DNA of 64,000 bases. Source: Porcipelethomonas sp964621265. GTDB lineage: Bacteria > Bacillota > Clostridia > Oscillospirales > Ruminococcaceae. The notes below the pieces were generated by a model that saw only the letters and a program-made list of their open reading frames with translations, made no database searches and was not told where the DNA came from. Shown here piece after piece: positions 1 through 8,503 of this stretch; within the stretch, counting starts at the first letter, position 1, and each line of letters begins with the position of its first letter. Made by a program: the position numbers and the translations under genes. The stretch lies in assembly GCA_964621265.1 (NCBI GenBank), contig CAZULQ010000006.1, positions 6,931-70,930 on the forward strand, written 5' to 3'.

Positions 1-2
1 AT

Positions 3-533
3 GACGAGGAAATGCAGCTGATGTTCATTTCGGGTACCCTTGCAAATCAGGTGGGTGGCTTTACAACCCCTGTTGCACTTGAAACAATGGGTCAGAATAT
101 CTATGTTCTTGACCAGACAAAGGGAACTGTTACAATCTTTGTTGAAACAGAATTCGGCGAAATTGTCCATGAAGCCGTTGCGCTCTATAACGCAGGCTAT
201 TATGAAGAAGCGCTTGACCCATGGTTTGAAATTTTAAAGAGAGACGGTAACTACCGCAGAGCCTATATCGGTATTGCGAGCGCCAAGCTCAACCAGGGCG
301 AATATGAAGAGGCTATGGACTATGCCGAAAAGGCTGACGCAGGCGGAATCTACAACAAGGCGTTTGAAGGCTGGCGTTCGGAATTCCTGAAGGAATATTT
401 CGGCTGGCTTATCGGCGGAGTTGTGGTGCTCATCGGCGGAATTTACGTAATCAAGCGTGTGGTAAGAAAAAAACGTGCTGCAAAGGCAGCTTTAGCTGAT
501 GAAGAAAATAAGGAAAAGGAGAGTGAAGAATAA
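3..533 (+). CDS. TPR-containing membrane protein, C-terminal part (5' end outside window)
   Basis: The reading frame is open from the window edge, so this is the C-terminal ~176 residues of a longer protein. The visible N-terminal stretch (YVLDQTKGTVTIF) looks like one blade of an NHL/beta-propeller. It is followed by a TPR-like helical pair (EAVALYNAGYYEEALDPWFE and RRAYIGIASAKLNQGEYEEA), one transmembrane helix (WLIGGVVVLIGGIYVI) and a basic and acidic cytoplasmic tail. The stop codon overlaps the next start as TAATG, so the two genes are translationally coupled. It heads a cassette of a YIP1 protein, a DUF5696 exoprotein and two sugar-type ABC permeases, so a role in sensing or assembling that uptake system is an inference. 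The function is not known. Confidence 0.6.
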   Translation, partial: DEEMQLMFISGTLANQVGGFTTPVALETMGQNIYVLDQTKGTVTIFVETEFGEIVHEAVALYNAGYYEEALDPWFEILKRDGNYRRAYIGIASAKLNQGEYEEAMDYAEKADAGGIYNKAFEGWRSEFLKEYFGWLIGGVVVLIGGIYVIKRVVRKKRAAKAALADEENKEKESEE

Positions 534-1162
534 TGCTGGACCTGACGCAAAAACAGTTTGTTAAACATGCGGTATTCCATCCGTTTGAAGGCTTTGAAGA
601 CCTGCGCTGGAAAAAGGCGGGTTCATTGAAATATGCATTTATCATTGTTGCTCTGCTTTTCTTCTCACAGATTGCATACAACAGAATGTATGGCTTTCAG
701 TACTATGTAAGCTATGACAAGATGTTCAATATTATCCCTTATATCACCCAGAGTGTTATCCTGTTTGCGACATGGGTTGTCGGAAACTGGTCAATCTGTA
801 CGCTCCTTGACGGTGAGGGTAGCTTAAAAAACATCTGCGTTTACAGCGCATATGCACTGATACCGTATATAGCACAGATTTATATTACAACAGCACTTTC
901 GCATGTACTTATAAGGGACGAATACATTTTTATTCAGGCGATTTCGATTATAGGAACGGGCTGGTCTGTGATACTGATGTTCTCGGCGATTAAGGCTGTT
1001 CACCAGTATTCACTTACAAAAACAGTATTTGCAATTATTCTTACAATCGTTGCAATGCTTATCATTCTCTTCCTGCTTGTACTGCTTCTTTCACTGCTTC
1101 AGCAGGTTTATGTATTCGCATATTCTGTATATACAGAAATAACCTACAGACTTAAAGTATAA
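533..1162 (+). CDS. YIP1 family membrane protein
   Basis: The protein has 209 residues with about five hydrophobic helices and the loosely conserved Yip1 layout: a short soluble N-terminus (HPFEGFEDLRWKKAGSLK) followed by a membrane bundle. Its start codon overlaps the stop of the preceding TPR gene, and the DUF5696 gene follows 26 bases later, so all are probably on one transcript. Bacterial YIP1 proteins have no established reaction. In Firmicutes they recur next to DUF5696 proteins and LplB/YtcP-type permeases, as here. An accessory role for the transporter is inferred from that neighbourhood alone. Confidence 0.7.
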   Translation: MLDLTQKQFVKHAVFHPFEGFEDLRWKKAGSLKYAFIIVALLFFSQIAYNRMYGFQYYVSYDKMFNIIPYITQSVILFATWVVGNWSICTLLDGEGSLKNICVYSAYALIPYIAQIYITTALSHVLIRDEYIFIQAISIIGTGWSVILMFSAIKAVHQYSLTKTVFAIILTIVAMLIILFLLVLLLSLLQQVYVFAYSVYTEITYRLKV

Positions 1163-1188
1163 CGGGCAAAGGCGGTGAAATAAATCAG

Positions 1189-3522
1189 ATGAATATTAAA
1201 TTTAAAAGACTTTTAGCCGGTGTTGCAGCGCTGGTTGTGATGGCGCCTATGACATATGCCTATGCTGATACGGAAGTAACGGAAGTCAGCGAAACAACTG
1301 CGGCTGATACTGCCGGAGATGATGGGGAAGAAGAAACCGCAAATCCTGTTGATGAGGATTTTGTTGAGAGAACTGAAGAAGAAGTAATCTCAACAATGGA
1401 GCTTGTTGCCGAAAATGATGGCTATGAGTTCTATGCGTGTACAGAAGCGCCCGATGATGCCTTTAACCCGAAGGAAAAGGGAAATCTCTTTGCAATAAAA
1501 AACAAGACAACAGGTTATATCTGGTGGTCGGCACCGATTAATGCATTCGGTGACCCTGACGCGACAAATTCACTCAGAAGAAACTTAGCTTCTGCAGTTG
1601 TTGTAACCTATGGTATTCCAAAGGATCGTTCAAGCAAGACCTTAAGGTCAGCAAACAAGGCTTCCGCAAAGTGTACAAACATTGACGGCGGCGTTAAAGT
1701 TGTATATACCTTCAAGGACTGCGGCGCGAAAATTCCTGTTGAATACACTCTTGGCGAAGACTATCTGAACGTTAAGATTGACGTTGAAAATATCGAAGAA
1801 GAAGACATCGACCCTGCAACAGGCAAGGTGCTGACAACAATTTCTGTTTTCAACAGCTTTGGTGCGGCGTACAAGGACGAAGAGGGAAGTTTTGTAATTC
1901 CTGACGGAAGCGGTGCGCTTATTAACTTCAACAACGGCAAGACAACTACAAAGAGCTACAGCGCAAAGGTTTATGGTTCGGACGTTTCAGCCGTTCCTAC
2001 AACAAAGCCTGCTGTTACACAGAAGCTTTATATGCCTGTCTACGGCATTTTAAAGGGTGACAATGCGGCTCTCTGCGTTATTGACAAGGGCGACGCAAAT
2101 GCAACTCTGACTTCAAGCGTAAGCGGACAGTCAAAGTCAGGCTATAACGTGTGCGGTTTTACATTCATGCTCAGAGGCGAGGAAAGCTACCGCATGAACG
2201 GTGAAATGGAAGACTTTACAGTATTTGAACAGGGCGAAATCAAGACAGACAACGTTGAAATGAGATACTATCCGATTTCGGGCGAAAAGCTCTCGTTTAC
2301 AGATGTTGCACTCAAATACAGGGACTATCTTGAAAAGGACGAGGCTGTTACTTCAACAGCGTCAGCTGACCCTTCAGTTTATGTAAATCTTTATGGCGGC
2401 GTTGAAAAGCAGCAGTCAATCTTAGGTCTGCCTGTAACGCTCAACACAGAAATCACAGGCTTTGAACAGGCTAAGACAATTGTTGATGAAATGAAGAACA
2501 AGGGTGCGGACAACATGGTTTTAACCTATGATAACTGGACAGATGCAGGTATCGAGGGAACTGTTGACTATGAGGCTGACCCTGCGGGTGTTCTCGGCGG
2601 CGAGGACGATTTCGAGTCATTCAAGAAGTATATCAGTGACAACGGCTTCTCACTTTATCCGTCAGTAAACAACAAGGGCTTCGTTTCGGGCGACGGCTAT
2701 TATACATTTACAGACACAACAACAAGAATTTCAGGCTCTTATTCAAGAATTATCACATACGACAGAGCCTATGGCATTCAGAGCACATTCTATGAACCGA
2801 TTTCACTTCTTTCACCGCTTACATTCGGTGAAGTGTATTCGGACCTGGCTGCAAATTACTCAGAGGCAAAGATTCCGGGCGTATCACTCGGTGAAATGAC
2901 ATCTTCGCTTTACGGTGATTACGGCAAGGATACTGTCACAAGAGACAGAGCAATGGCAATTATGGAAGAAAGCTATGGCAAAATCAAGTCGGACGTAGGT
3001 TCGATTCTTGCGGATACTGCAAATGCCTATGCGTTCTCTTCAATTGACCATATCACAAACGTTCCGCTTTATTCAAGTGAGTTTGACATTTTTGATGAGG
3101 ACATTCCGTTCTATCAGGTTGCTATGCATGGCTTAAAGCCATATTCAACAAAGGCGATAAACGGAAGTGCGGACTATAAGACATTAATGCTTATGGGCCT
3201 TGCAACAGGTTCAAACTTCAACTATGACATGCTCTATGAGGAAACAAGTGAGCTTAAGGACACAGTATTTGATATTTACTACTATGCAAACTACAAGTAC
3301 TGGACTGACGCTGCGGCAAAGGGCTATGAGCTGAGCCGAGCTGTTCTGGGCGGAACAGGTACATCACGAATCACAGGCTATGAAACAGACGGTGATGTTA
3401 TCACAACAACATATGAAAACGGTACCGTTACAAAAATCAACACTGCAACAGGTGAAATTGATGTAAACGGAACAAAATATGTACTTTCAGATTATCTTGG
3501 GGAAGGAGTGAATGGAAACTAA
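1189..3522 (+). CDS. DUF5696 family secreted protein of an ABC sugar-transport cassette
   Basis: A signal peptide is visible (MNIKFKRLLAGVAALVVMAP followed by MTYAYA). It is followed by an acidic low-complexity stretch (about residues 27-70) and then a long globular extracellular part typical of DUF5696 proteins. The middle of the protein (about 400-560; VLTYDNWTDAG, FSLYPSVNNKGF) has an alternating pattern that could be a TIM-barrel like that of glycoside hydrolases, but I see no certain catalytic pair. A ribosome site GGCGGTGAAATAAATC lies upstream. The stop overlaps the start of the first permease gene (TAATG). The context suggests a surface protein that binds or processes an oligosaccharide before import. 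No solute-binding protein or ATPase of this system is in the window. Confidence 0.65.
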   Translation: MNIKFKRLLAGVAALVVMAPMTYAYADTEVTEVSETTAADTAGDDGEEETANPVDEDFVERTEEEVISTMELVAENDGYEFYACTEAPDDAFNPKEKGNLFAIKNKTTGYIWWSAPINAFGDPDATNSLRRNLASAVVVTYGIPKDRSSKTLRSANKASAKCTNIDGGVKVVYTFKDCGAKIPVEYTLGEDYLNVKIDVENIEEEDIDPATGKVLTTISVFNSFGAAYKDEEGSFVIPDGSGALINFNNGKTTTKSYSAKVYGSDVSAVPTTKPAVTQKLYMPVYGILKGDNAALCVIDKGDANATLTSSVSGQSKSGYNVCGFTFMLRGEESYRMNGEMEDFTVFEQGEIKTDNVEMRYYPISGEKLSFTDVALKYRDYLEKDEAVTSTASADPSVYVNLYGGVEKQQSILGLPVTLNTEITGFEQAKTIVDEMKNKGADNMVLTYDNWTDAGIEGTVDYEADPAGVLGGEDDFESFKKYISDNGFSLYPSVNNKGFVSGDGYYTFTDTTTRISGSYSRIITYDRAYGIQSTFYEPISLLSPLTFGEVYSDLAANYSEAKIPGVSLGEMTSSLYGDYGKDTVTRDRAMAIMEESYGKIKSDVGSILADTANAYAFSSIDHITNVPLYSSEFDIFDEDIPFYQVAMHGLKPYSTKAINGSADYKTLMLMGLATGSNFNYDMLYEETSELKDTVFDIYYYANYKYWTDAAAKGYELSRAVLGGTGTSRITGYETDGDVITTTYENGTVTKINTATGEIDVNGTKYVLSDYLGEGVNGN

Positions 3523-4406
3523 TGAAAATAGCATATGAAAAAAGAAAAAGTCTTTATGGCTATGGATTTATAGCTCTCTGGCTTATCGGCTCAATTATGT
3601 TTTTCATTATTCCGCTGATTCAGTCCCTGACCTATTCTTTCAGAGATATCGAGAGAAACTCATTCGGTGGTTTCATAGGACTTGAAAACTATAAAAACGC
3701 ATTTATGGGAGACGAGGTTTATGCGGAAAGACTTATCTCCGTTCTGGAGACAACAGCTCTCAAAACACCTCTTATTCTCATTTTCTCACTCTTTGTTGCG
3801 GTTCTTCTCAATCAGAAGTTCCACGGAAGAGGCTTTGCAAGAGCCGTATTCTTCCTCCCTGTAATTGTTGCGACAGGTCCTGTATACAACATTATTTCAG
3901 GTAACATGGCAACAAGCGGTAACAGCGGCGCTTCACAGTTCTCAACAATGTTTGAGACAAACCTCGTAGGTGAGCTCCTCGAATTCCTCGGTATCTATGG
4001 TATCAGCGATACCCTTACGCAGACAATTCAGTCGATTACAACTGATATTTTCGGTCTTGTGTGGAATTCAGGTATCCAGATTCTTATCTTCTTAGCGGCA
4101 CTTCAGAACATTCCTGTTTCTGCAAAGGAAGCGGCTCAGATGGAGGGTGCAACAGCGTGGGAATACTTCTGGAAGATTACATTCCCTTATGTAAGCCCTA
4201 TGATTCTTGCAAATCTCGTATTTACAATCATTGACTCGTTTACAGACCCGAGCAACCTTGTTATGGAAAGAGTCCTCATAATGCAGAAGGACTGGCAGTA
4301 TGGTCTTTCTGCGGCGATGGCGTGGGCATACTTCGCAATCGTTATTGCGGCGCTTGGTATCATCGTTGCAATTGTAAACAAGTTTATTTACTATGAAGTT
4401 GATTAA
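3522..4406 (+). CDS. carbohydrate ABC transporter permease (MalF/LplB-like)
   Basis: The 294-residue membrane protein starts with a basic N-terminus and a first transmembrane helix (GFIALWLIGSIMFFIIPLIQSL). The binding-protein-dependent permease signature, EAAxxxGA-type, reads KEAAQMEGATAWEYFWKITFP near residues 203-223; this loop contacts the ATPase. It belongs to the CUT1-type sugar permease family and pairs with the next gene to form the heterodimeric channel. The start overlaps the stop of the DUF5696 gene and the partner follows 12 bases after its end. The transported sugar cannot be told from sequence, and the ATPase is presumably encoded elsewhere, as with the shared MsmX-type ATPases of Firmicutes. 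Confidence 0.88.
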   Translation: MKIAYEKRKSLYGYGFIALWLIGSIMFFIIPLIQSLTYSFRDIERNSFGGFIGLENYKNAFMGDEVYAERLISVLETTALKTPLILIFSLFVAVLLNQKFHGRGFARAVFFLPVIVATGPVYNIISGNMATSGNSGASQFSTMFETNLVGELLEFLGIYGISDTLTQTIQSITTDIFGLVWNSGIQILIFLAALQNIPVSAKEAAQMEGATAWEYFWKITFPYVSPMILANLVFTIIDSFTDPSNLVMERVLIMQKDWQYGLSAAMAWAYFAIVIAALGIIVAIVNKFIYYEVD

Positions 4407-4418
4407 GGAGGGTAGGCA

Positions 4419-5426
4419 ATGGCAACAGCTATAAAAGACGACAAGGATGTCGGCAACGGCATGTCCAAAAGACAGGCCAAGAAAATCCGTATGGCAACAA
4501 TGAATAAAAGTGAAATTGCCTATCTGAGAAGAAAAGCAATCGTTGAAAAGGTGTGGCCGTTCTTCAGATTTTTCATACTCTTCGGTCTTTGCTTTGTAAT
4601 TTTATATCCTCTGATTTACATGATAAGCTGTGCATTCAGAGACCCGAGTGACATGAACGACCCGACAGTTATGTGGATTCCGAGAAATCTTACACTCAAG
4701 GTTATCAAGGACACCATGACTGCCATGGATTTCTGGAACACTCTTAAAACAACACTGCTTCTCAATATCGGCTGTTCACTTGTTCAGGTCTGCTCATGTG
4801 CGCTTGCCGGCTACGGCTTTGCACGTTTCAGATTCAAGGGCAAGAGCCTGCTTTTCGGAATTGTAATCCTTATGATTTTAGTTCCGTCACAGGTTATCGC
4901 AATTCCTCAGTATCAGCAGTTCAGAAACTTCCTCGGAAATCCTGACTGGAGTCTTATCAACAATCCGCTTTCGATGTACCTCCCAGCACTCACATGCAAC
5001 GGTATCCGTGCGGGACTTATGATATTCATTTTCAGACAGTTCTTCAAGGGACTTCCTAAGGAACTCGAGGACGCGGCTTATCTTGACGGCTGCGGACCGC
5101 TGAGAACATTCGTGCAGATTATGATTCCGAACGCATTTTCATCGTTCCTTACAGTATTCCTCTTCTCAATCGTATGGTACTGGAACGATTACTATGTAAG
5201 TTCAACATTCTTCACAAACAACCAGACTATTGCGCTTATGCTCAAGAATTTAGGCACTCAGCTCAATAACACAGTCTTAAAGGACCAGGGAACACTTGCA
5301 TTCAGAGAACAGATTGTATGGATGGAGGCAGGCTGTCTCATCTCAATTCTTCCGATTCTCATTATGTATGCGTTTTTACAGAAACACTTCACAGAAGGTA
5401 TCGAGCGTTCAGGTCTTGTTGGTTAA
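4419..5426 (+). CDS. carbohydrate ABC transporter permease (MalG/YtcP-like)
   Basis: The 335-residue partner of the preceding permease has a long charged N-terminal tail (about 45 residues), then six membrane segments starting at FFRFFILFGLCFVILYPLIY. The EAA loop reads LPKELEDAAYLDGCGPLRTF (near residues 212-231), which matches the MalG-type EDAA..DG signature. A clear ribosome site AAGGAGGG precedes the ATG. It is the last gene of the uptake operon, since a strong intrinsic terminator follows within 20 bases. Its function is import of an unidentified mono- or oligosaccharide. Confidence 0.88.
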   Translation: MATAIKDDKDVGNGMSKRQAKKIRMATMNKSEIAYLRRKAIVEKVWPFFRFFILFGLCFVILYPLIYMISCAFRDPSDMNDPTVMWIPRNLTLKVIKDTMTAMDFWNTLKTTLLLNIGCSLVQVCSCALAGYGFARFRFKGKSLLFGIVILMILVPSQVIAIPQYQQFRNFLGNPDWSLINNPLSMYLPALTCNGIRAGLMIFIFRQFFKGLPKELEDAAYLDGCGPLRTFVQIMIPNAFSSFLTVFLFSIVWYWNDYYVSSTFFTNNQTIALMLKNLGTQLNNTVLKDQGTLAFREQIVWMEAGCLISILPILIMYAFLQKHFTEGIERSGLVG

Positions 5427-5440
5427 TATTGATTTTAAGA

Positions 5441-5471
5441 GGACACAGGCTTATTGCCTGTGTCCTTTTTG
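5441..5471 (+). terminator. intrinsic terminator of the ABC uptake operon
   Basis: A 10-bp perfect stem (GGACACAGGC with its complement), a short TTAT-type loop and a TTTTT run lie 14 bases past the stop of the second permease gene. Confidence 0.9.
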
Positions 5472-5484
5472 CGGTCTGCGATAC

Positions 5485-5513
5485 TTGACATAGTTTCGGA
5501 TAAGGAGTATAAT
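5485..5513 (+). promoter_or_regulatory. sigma-A promoter of trpS
   Basis: A perfect consensus TTGACA, a 17-base spacer and TATAAT sit just after the upstream terminator and about 50 bases before the trpS start. The predicted leader is too short for a T-box, so trpS does not appear to be tRNA-regulated here. Confidence 0.9.
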
Positions 5514-5568
5514 TAACATATATGCTGTAAAAGACGGCGAAAATAAGTTTTAACGGAGATTATCATAT

Positions 5569-6654
5569 ATGGCAAAGATTATTTTAACAGGTGACAGACC
5601 AACAGGAAAGCTTCATGTGGGACACTATGTAGGCTCACTGAGAAGACGTGTTGAACTTCAGAACAGCGGTGAATTTGATGAAATTTTCATCATGATTGCC
5701 GATGCACAGGCACTTACAGACAATGCCGACAATCCTGAAAAGGTAAGACAGAACATCATCGAGGTTGCTCTCGACTATATGTCATGCGGTCTTGACCCTG
5801 AAAAGTGCAATATGTTCATTCAGTCTCAGATTCCTGAGCTTTGTGAGCTTGCGTTTTACTACATGAACCTTGTAACTGTTTCAAGACTTCAGAGAAACCC
5901 GACAGTCAAGACAGAAATCAAGATGAGAAACTTTGAGACAAGCATTCCTGTCGGCTTCTTTACATATCCTATCAGCCAGGCTTCAGATATCACAGCGTTC
6001 AAGGCTACAACAGTTCCTGCGGGTGAGGACCAGATGCCGATGGTTGAACAGACTAAGGAAATCGTTCATAAGTTCAATTCTGTTTACGGCGATACACTCG
6101 TTGAACCTGAAATTCTTCTTCCTACAAACCAGGCTTGTATGCGTCTGCCTGGTATTGACGGTAAGGCAAAGATGAGTAAGTCACTCGGAAACTGTATCTA
6201 TCTTTCTGATTCAGCTGACGAAATCAGAAAGAAGATTATGAGCATGTATACAGACCCTGACCACATTCAGATAAGCGACCCCGGTAAAATTGAGGGTAAT
6301 ACTGTATTTACATATCTTGACGCATTCTGTAAGCCTGAGCATTTTGAAAGATATCTCAGTGACTATGCTAATCTTGACGAGCTTAAGGCACACTATCAGA
6401 GAGGCGGTCTCGGCGACGTTAAGGTAAAGAGATTCTTGAATGCTGTTCTCGAGGAGGAGCTCGAACCAATCAGAGCAAGAAGAAAGGAACTCGAACAGGA
6501 TATTCCTTATGTTTATGAGGTGCTCAGAAAGGGTACTGCCGTTGCAAAGGCAAAGGCAGAGCAGACTCTCTCAGAAGTCAAGGCGGCAATGAAGATTAAC
6601 TATTTTGATGATGCTGAGCTTATCAAGGCGCAGTCAGAAAAGTATAAGGCATAG
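5569..6654 (+). CDS. trpS: tryptophan--tRNA ligase
   Basis: This class I synthetase charges tRNA-Trp with tryptophan in the cytoplasm. The N-terminal HIGH-type motif reads GDRPTGKLHVGHYVGSL (residues 7-23) and the KMSKS loop reads KAKMSKSLGN (near 202-211). The length of 361 residues is normal for the family. It is a single-gene unit between the perfect upstream promoter and a terminator at 6779-6804. The last sense codon is followed directly by TAG, and the dispersed 68-bp element begins at the last base of that stop codon. Confidence 0.96.
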   Translation: MAKIILTGDRPTGKLHVGHYVGSLRRRVELQNSGEFDEIFIMIADAQALTDNADNPEKVRQNIIEVALDYMSCGLDPEKCNMFIQSQIPELCELAFYYMNLVTVSRLQRNPTVKTEIKMRNFETSIPVGFFTYPISQASDITAFKATTVPAGEDQMPMVEQTKEIVHKFNSVYGDTLVEPEILLPTNQACMRLPGIDGKAKMSKSLGNCIYLSDSADEIRKKIMSMYTDPDHIQISDPGKIEGNTVFTYLDAFCKPEHFERYLSDYANLDELKAHYQRGGLGDVKVKRFLNAVLEEELEPIRARRKELEQDIPYVYEVLRKGTAVAKAKAEQTLSEVKAAMKINYFDDAELIKAQSEKYKA

Positions 6655-6721
6655 TGCGTGACCGCACAGGACAAATTCGCTATGTTATTTTCACAGAAAC
6701 ATAAAACCAAGGCACGACCAT
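6654..6721 (+). repeat. dispersed 68-bp element, copy 1
   Basis: It starts with a small hairpin (GTGCG, 4-base loop, CGCAC), continues with AGGACAAATTCGCTATGT, has a variable middle, and ends with AAGGCACGACCAT. Copies 2 and 3 in this window share both ends and have almost the same length (69 and 66 bp). The element begins inside the trpS stop codon and runs in the sense direction of trpS, between the gene and its terminator. Confidence 0.8.
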
Positions 6722-6730
6722 ATTTTTGCT

Positions 6731-6756
6731 AGGGGTCGATGTCCACATCGACCCCT
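6731..6756. repeat. palindromic GGGGTCGATG hairpin attached to repeat copy 1
   Basis: An 11-12 bp perfect inverted repeat (AGGGGTCGATG / CATCGACCCCT) with a four-base TCCA loop lies ten bases after repeat copy 1. The same palindrome, slightly changed, follows copy 2 after birA at the same distance; copy 3 lacks it. No T-run follows on either strand, so it is not a standard terminator. Confidence 0.75.
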
Positions 6757-6778
6757 AAAAAAGGTTTTTAACAGTTCA

Positions 6779-6804
6779 AAGAGCGGATTACTCCGCTCTT
6801 TTTT
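6779..6804 (+). terminator. intrinsic terminator of trpS
   Basis: The stem AAGAGCGGA / TCCGCTCTT has a four-base loop and is followed by TTTT, 125 bases after the trpS stop and beyond the dispersed element. Confidence 0.88.
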
Positions 6805-6831
6805 GCCGAAAAAGAAAGAAGGAATAATAAC

Positions 6832-8178
6832 ATGATAACAGACCTTACACAGGGAAGCCCTTCAAAAGTGCTGTTTAAATTTGTGCTGCCGCTGCTCGGA
6901 AGCGTTGTATTTCAGCAGCTTTACAGCATCTCCGACAGTGTTATTGCAGGACGCTTTGCAGGTGAGGATGCACTTGCCGCAATCGGCGTTTCCTATCCGA
7001 TAACCATGATTTTTATGGCTGTTGCTATGGGGTGCAACAACGGCGGTGCGGTTGTAATTTCACAGCTTTTTGGCAGTAAGCGCATGGCAGATATGAAAAC
7101 TGCCGTCAACACATCGTTTGTTATGTCGGCTGTGGCGAGTATTGCTTTGCTTGTGTTCGGAGTGATAATGTGTAACCCTATGCTCAGAATGCTTGATACG
7201 CCGTCGAATATTTTTGCTGACGGTGCGTCTTATCTGAACATTTACACGCTCGGACTTCCGTTTCTGTTTTTCTATAACGTCTCGTCGGGAGTCTATACAG
7301 CTCTGGGCGACGCCAAAACGCCGATGTATCTTCTTATAGGCTCGTCGGTTGCAAACGTTATTCTCGACCTGCTTTTTGTGGCGGTATTTGAATGGGGTGT
7401 TGCAGGTGCGGCATGGGCAACCTTTATTGCACAGGGAGTTGCGGCAATTGTGTCGGTTGTACTGCTTTTAAAGCGCCTGTCAAAGCTTGAATATGAATCG
7501 AAACCGAGAATATTCGACAAGGCGATTTTCAGAAGAATTATGGTTGTGACAATTCCGAGTATACTTCAGCAGAGCTTTGTTTCTGTCGGCAACCTGTTTA
7601 TCCAGCGCCTTATCAATGGCTACGGTTCGTCGGTTGTTGCGGGTTATTCCTCGGCAATCAAGCTCAACACATTTGCAATCATGTCCTTTGCGGCTGTAAG
7701 TAATGCAATGTCAAGCTACACAGCGCAGAATATCGGCGCAGGAAAAATCGACAGGGTTAAAAAGGGATTCCTGTCGGGCGCAAAAATAAGTCTTGGGCTT
7801 GCGCTTCCGTTTGCGCTTGCGCTATTTGTGTTCTGCAGATATTTCCTTGCACTCTTTATGGAGGACGGGGCAAGTATGGAGGCTATCGACACAGGTATCG
7901 ACTTCCTCAGAACCGTTTCACCGTTCTATTTTGCAATCTGTCTGAAAATTATGCTTGACGGTCTGCTCAGGGGAATGGGCAACATGAAGGCATTTACGGT
8001 GTCGACTTTTGCAGACCTTATTCTCAGAGTTGCGCTTGCATATATAATTTCACCGTTTATGGGCGTAAGCGGAATATGGATTTCGTGGCCTATCGGATGG
8101 TGCATTGCAACTGCGACAGCATTTGTGTTCTATAAAATCAGTATGAAATCACATGTTCATACTGCTCAGCACAGTTAA
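6832..8178 (+). CDS. MATE family multidrug/metabolite exporter
   Basis: The 448-residue integral membrane protein has twelve predicted helices in two homologous halves, typical of the MATE family of Na+- or H+-driven drug and toxin exporters. The N-terminal signature is visible as SPSKVLFKFVLPLLGSVVFQ and SDSVIAGRFAGEDALAAIGV, and the second half repeats it (IPSILQQSFVSVGNLFIQRL). A ribosome site AAGGAATAATAAC precedes ATG. It is a single gene between the trpS terminator and its own terminator. The substrate is unknown; the length and both halves are complete. Confidence 0.92.
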   Translation: MITDLTQGSPSKVLFKFVLPLLGSVVFQQLYSISDSVIAGRFAGEDALAAIGVSYPITMIFMAVAMGCNNGGAVVISQLFGSKRMADMKTAVNTSFVMSAVASIALLVFGVIMCNPMLRMLDTPSNIFADGASYLNIYTLGLPFLFFYNVSSGVYTALGDAKTPMYLLIGSSVANVILDLLFVAVFEWGVAGAAWATFIAQGVAAIVSVVLLLKRLSKLEYESKPRIFDKAIFRRIMVVTIPSILQQSFVSVGNLFIQRLINGYGSSVVAGYSSAIKLNTFAIMSFAAVSNAMSSYTAQNIGAGKIDRVKKGFLSGAKISLGLALPFALALFVFCRYFLALFMEDGASMEAIDTGIDFLRTVSPFYFAICLKIMLDGLLRGMGNMKAFTVSTFADLILRVALAYIISPFMGVSGIWISWPIGWCIATATAFVFYKISMKSHVHTAQHS

Positions 8179-8193
8179 AAAATATATACTTTC

Positions 8194-8229
8194 AAAAAAC
8201 GACATGGACAGTTTCATGTCGTTTTTTTA
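8194..8229 (+). terminator. intrinsic terminator of the MATE gene
   Basis: A 13-bp stem (AAAAAACGACATG and its complement) with an eight-base loop and a run of seven T's follows the MATE stop by 16 bases. The A-rich foot makes it likely to work in both directions. Confidence 0.88.
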
Positions 8230-8346
8230 TTTAGTTTCACTGTGATATATTTGCCATAAAATTATTCAGAAATATATAATGAAAAAAGGTCATTTTAGCC
8301 GAAATTATGCGGGTGTGACTTAAATGTGGTGTGTTATTTACCCAGA

Positions 8347-8380
8347 ACGAAAAGTCGTTAATTATTTAACTAACTTTTGT
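8347..8380. promoter_or_regulatory. imperfect inverted repeat upstream of the pectate lyase promoter
   Basis: Two 15-base arms (ACGAAAAGTCGTTAA and TTAACTAACTTTTGT) match at about 11 of 15 positions around a TTAT centre, some 45 bases upstream of the -35 box. It could bind a regulator of the lyase; no known consensus was recognised. The rest of the 8230-8424 gap is AT-rich with no gene seen. Confidence 0.35.
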
Positions 8381-8424
8381 GTAATTCGTCAAAAAAAATA
8401 TTGCTTTTTCTGTTATTCTATCAC

Positions 8425-8453
8425 TTGAAAATAAAAATACATAGGTGTATAAT
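8425..8453 (+). promoter_or_regulatory. promoter of the dockerin pectate lyase
   Basis: TTGAAA, a 17-base spacer and TATAAT, about 50 bases upstream of the lyase start codon. Confidence 0.8.
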
Positions 8454-8503
8454 GTGGATAAGGGTGAAAAGCCCAAATATGGTAAAGAATAGGGGAAATT
8501 TTT

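Noticed and set aside
5514..5568. T-box leader of trpS
   Set aside because: Only about 50 bases separate promoter and start, and no T-box sequence is seen.
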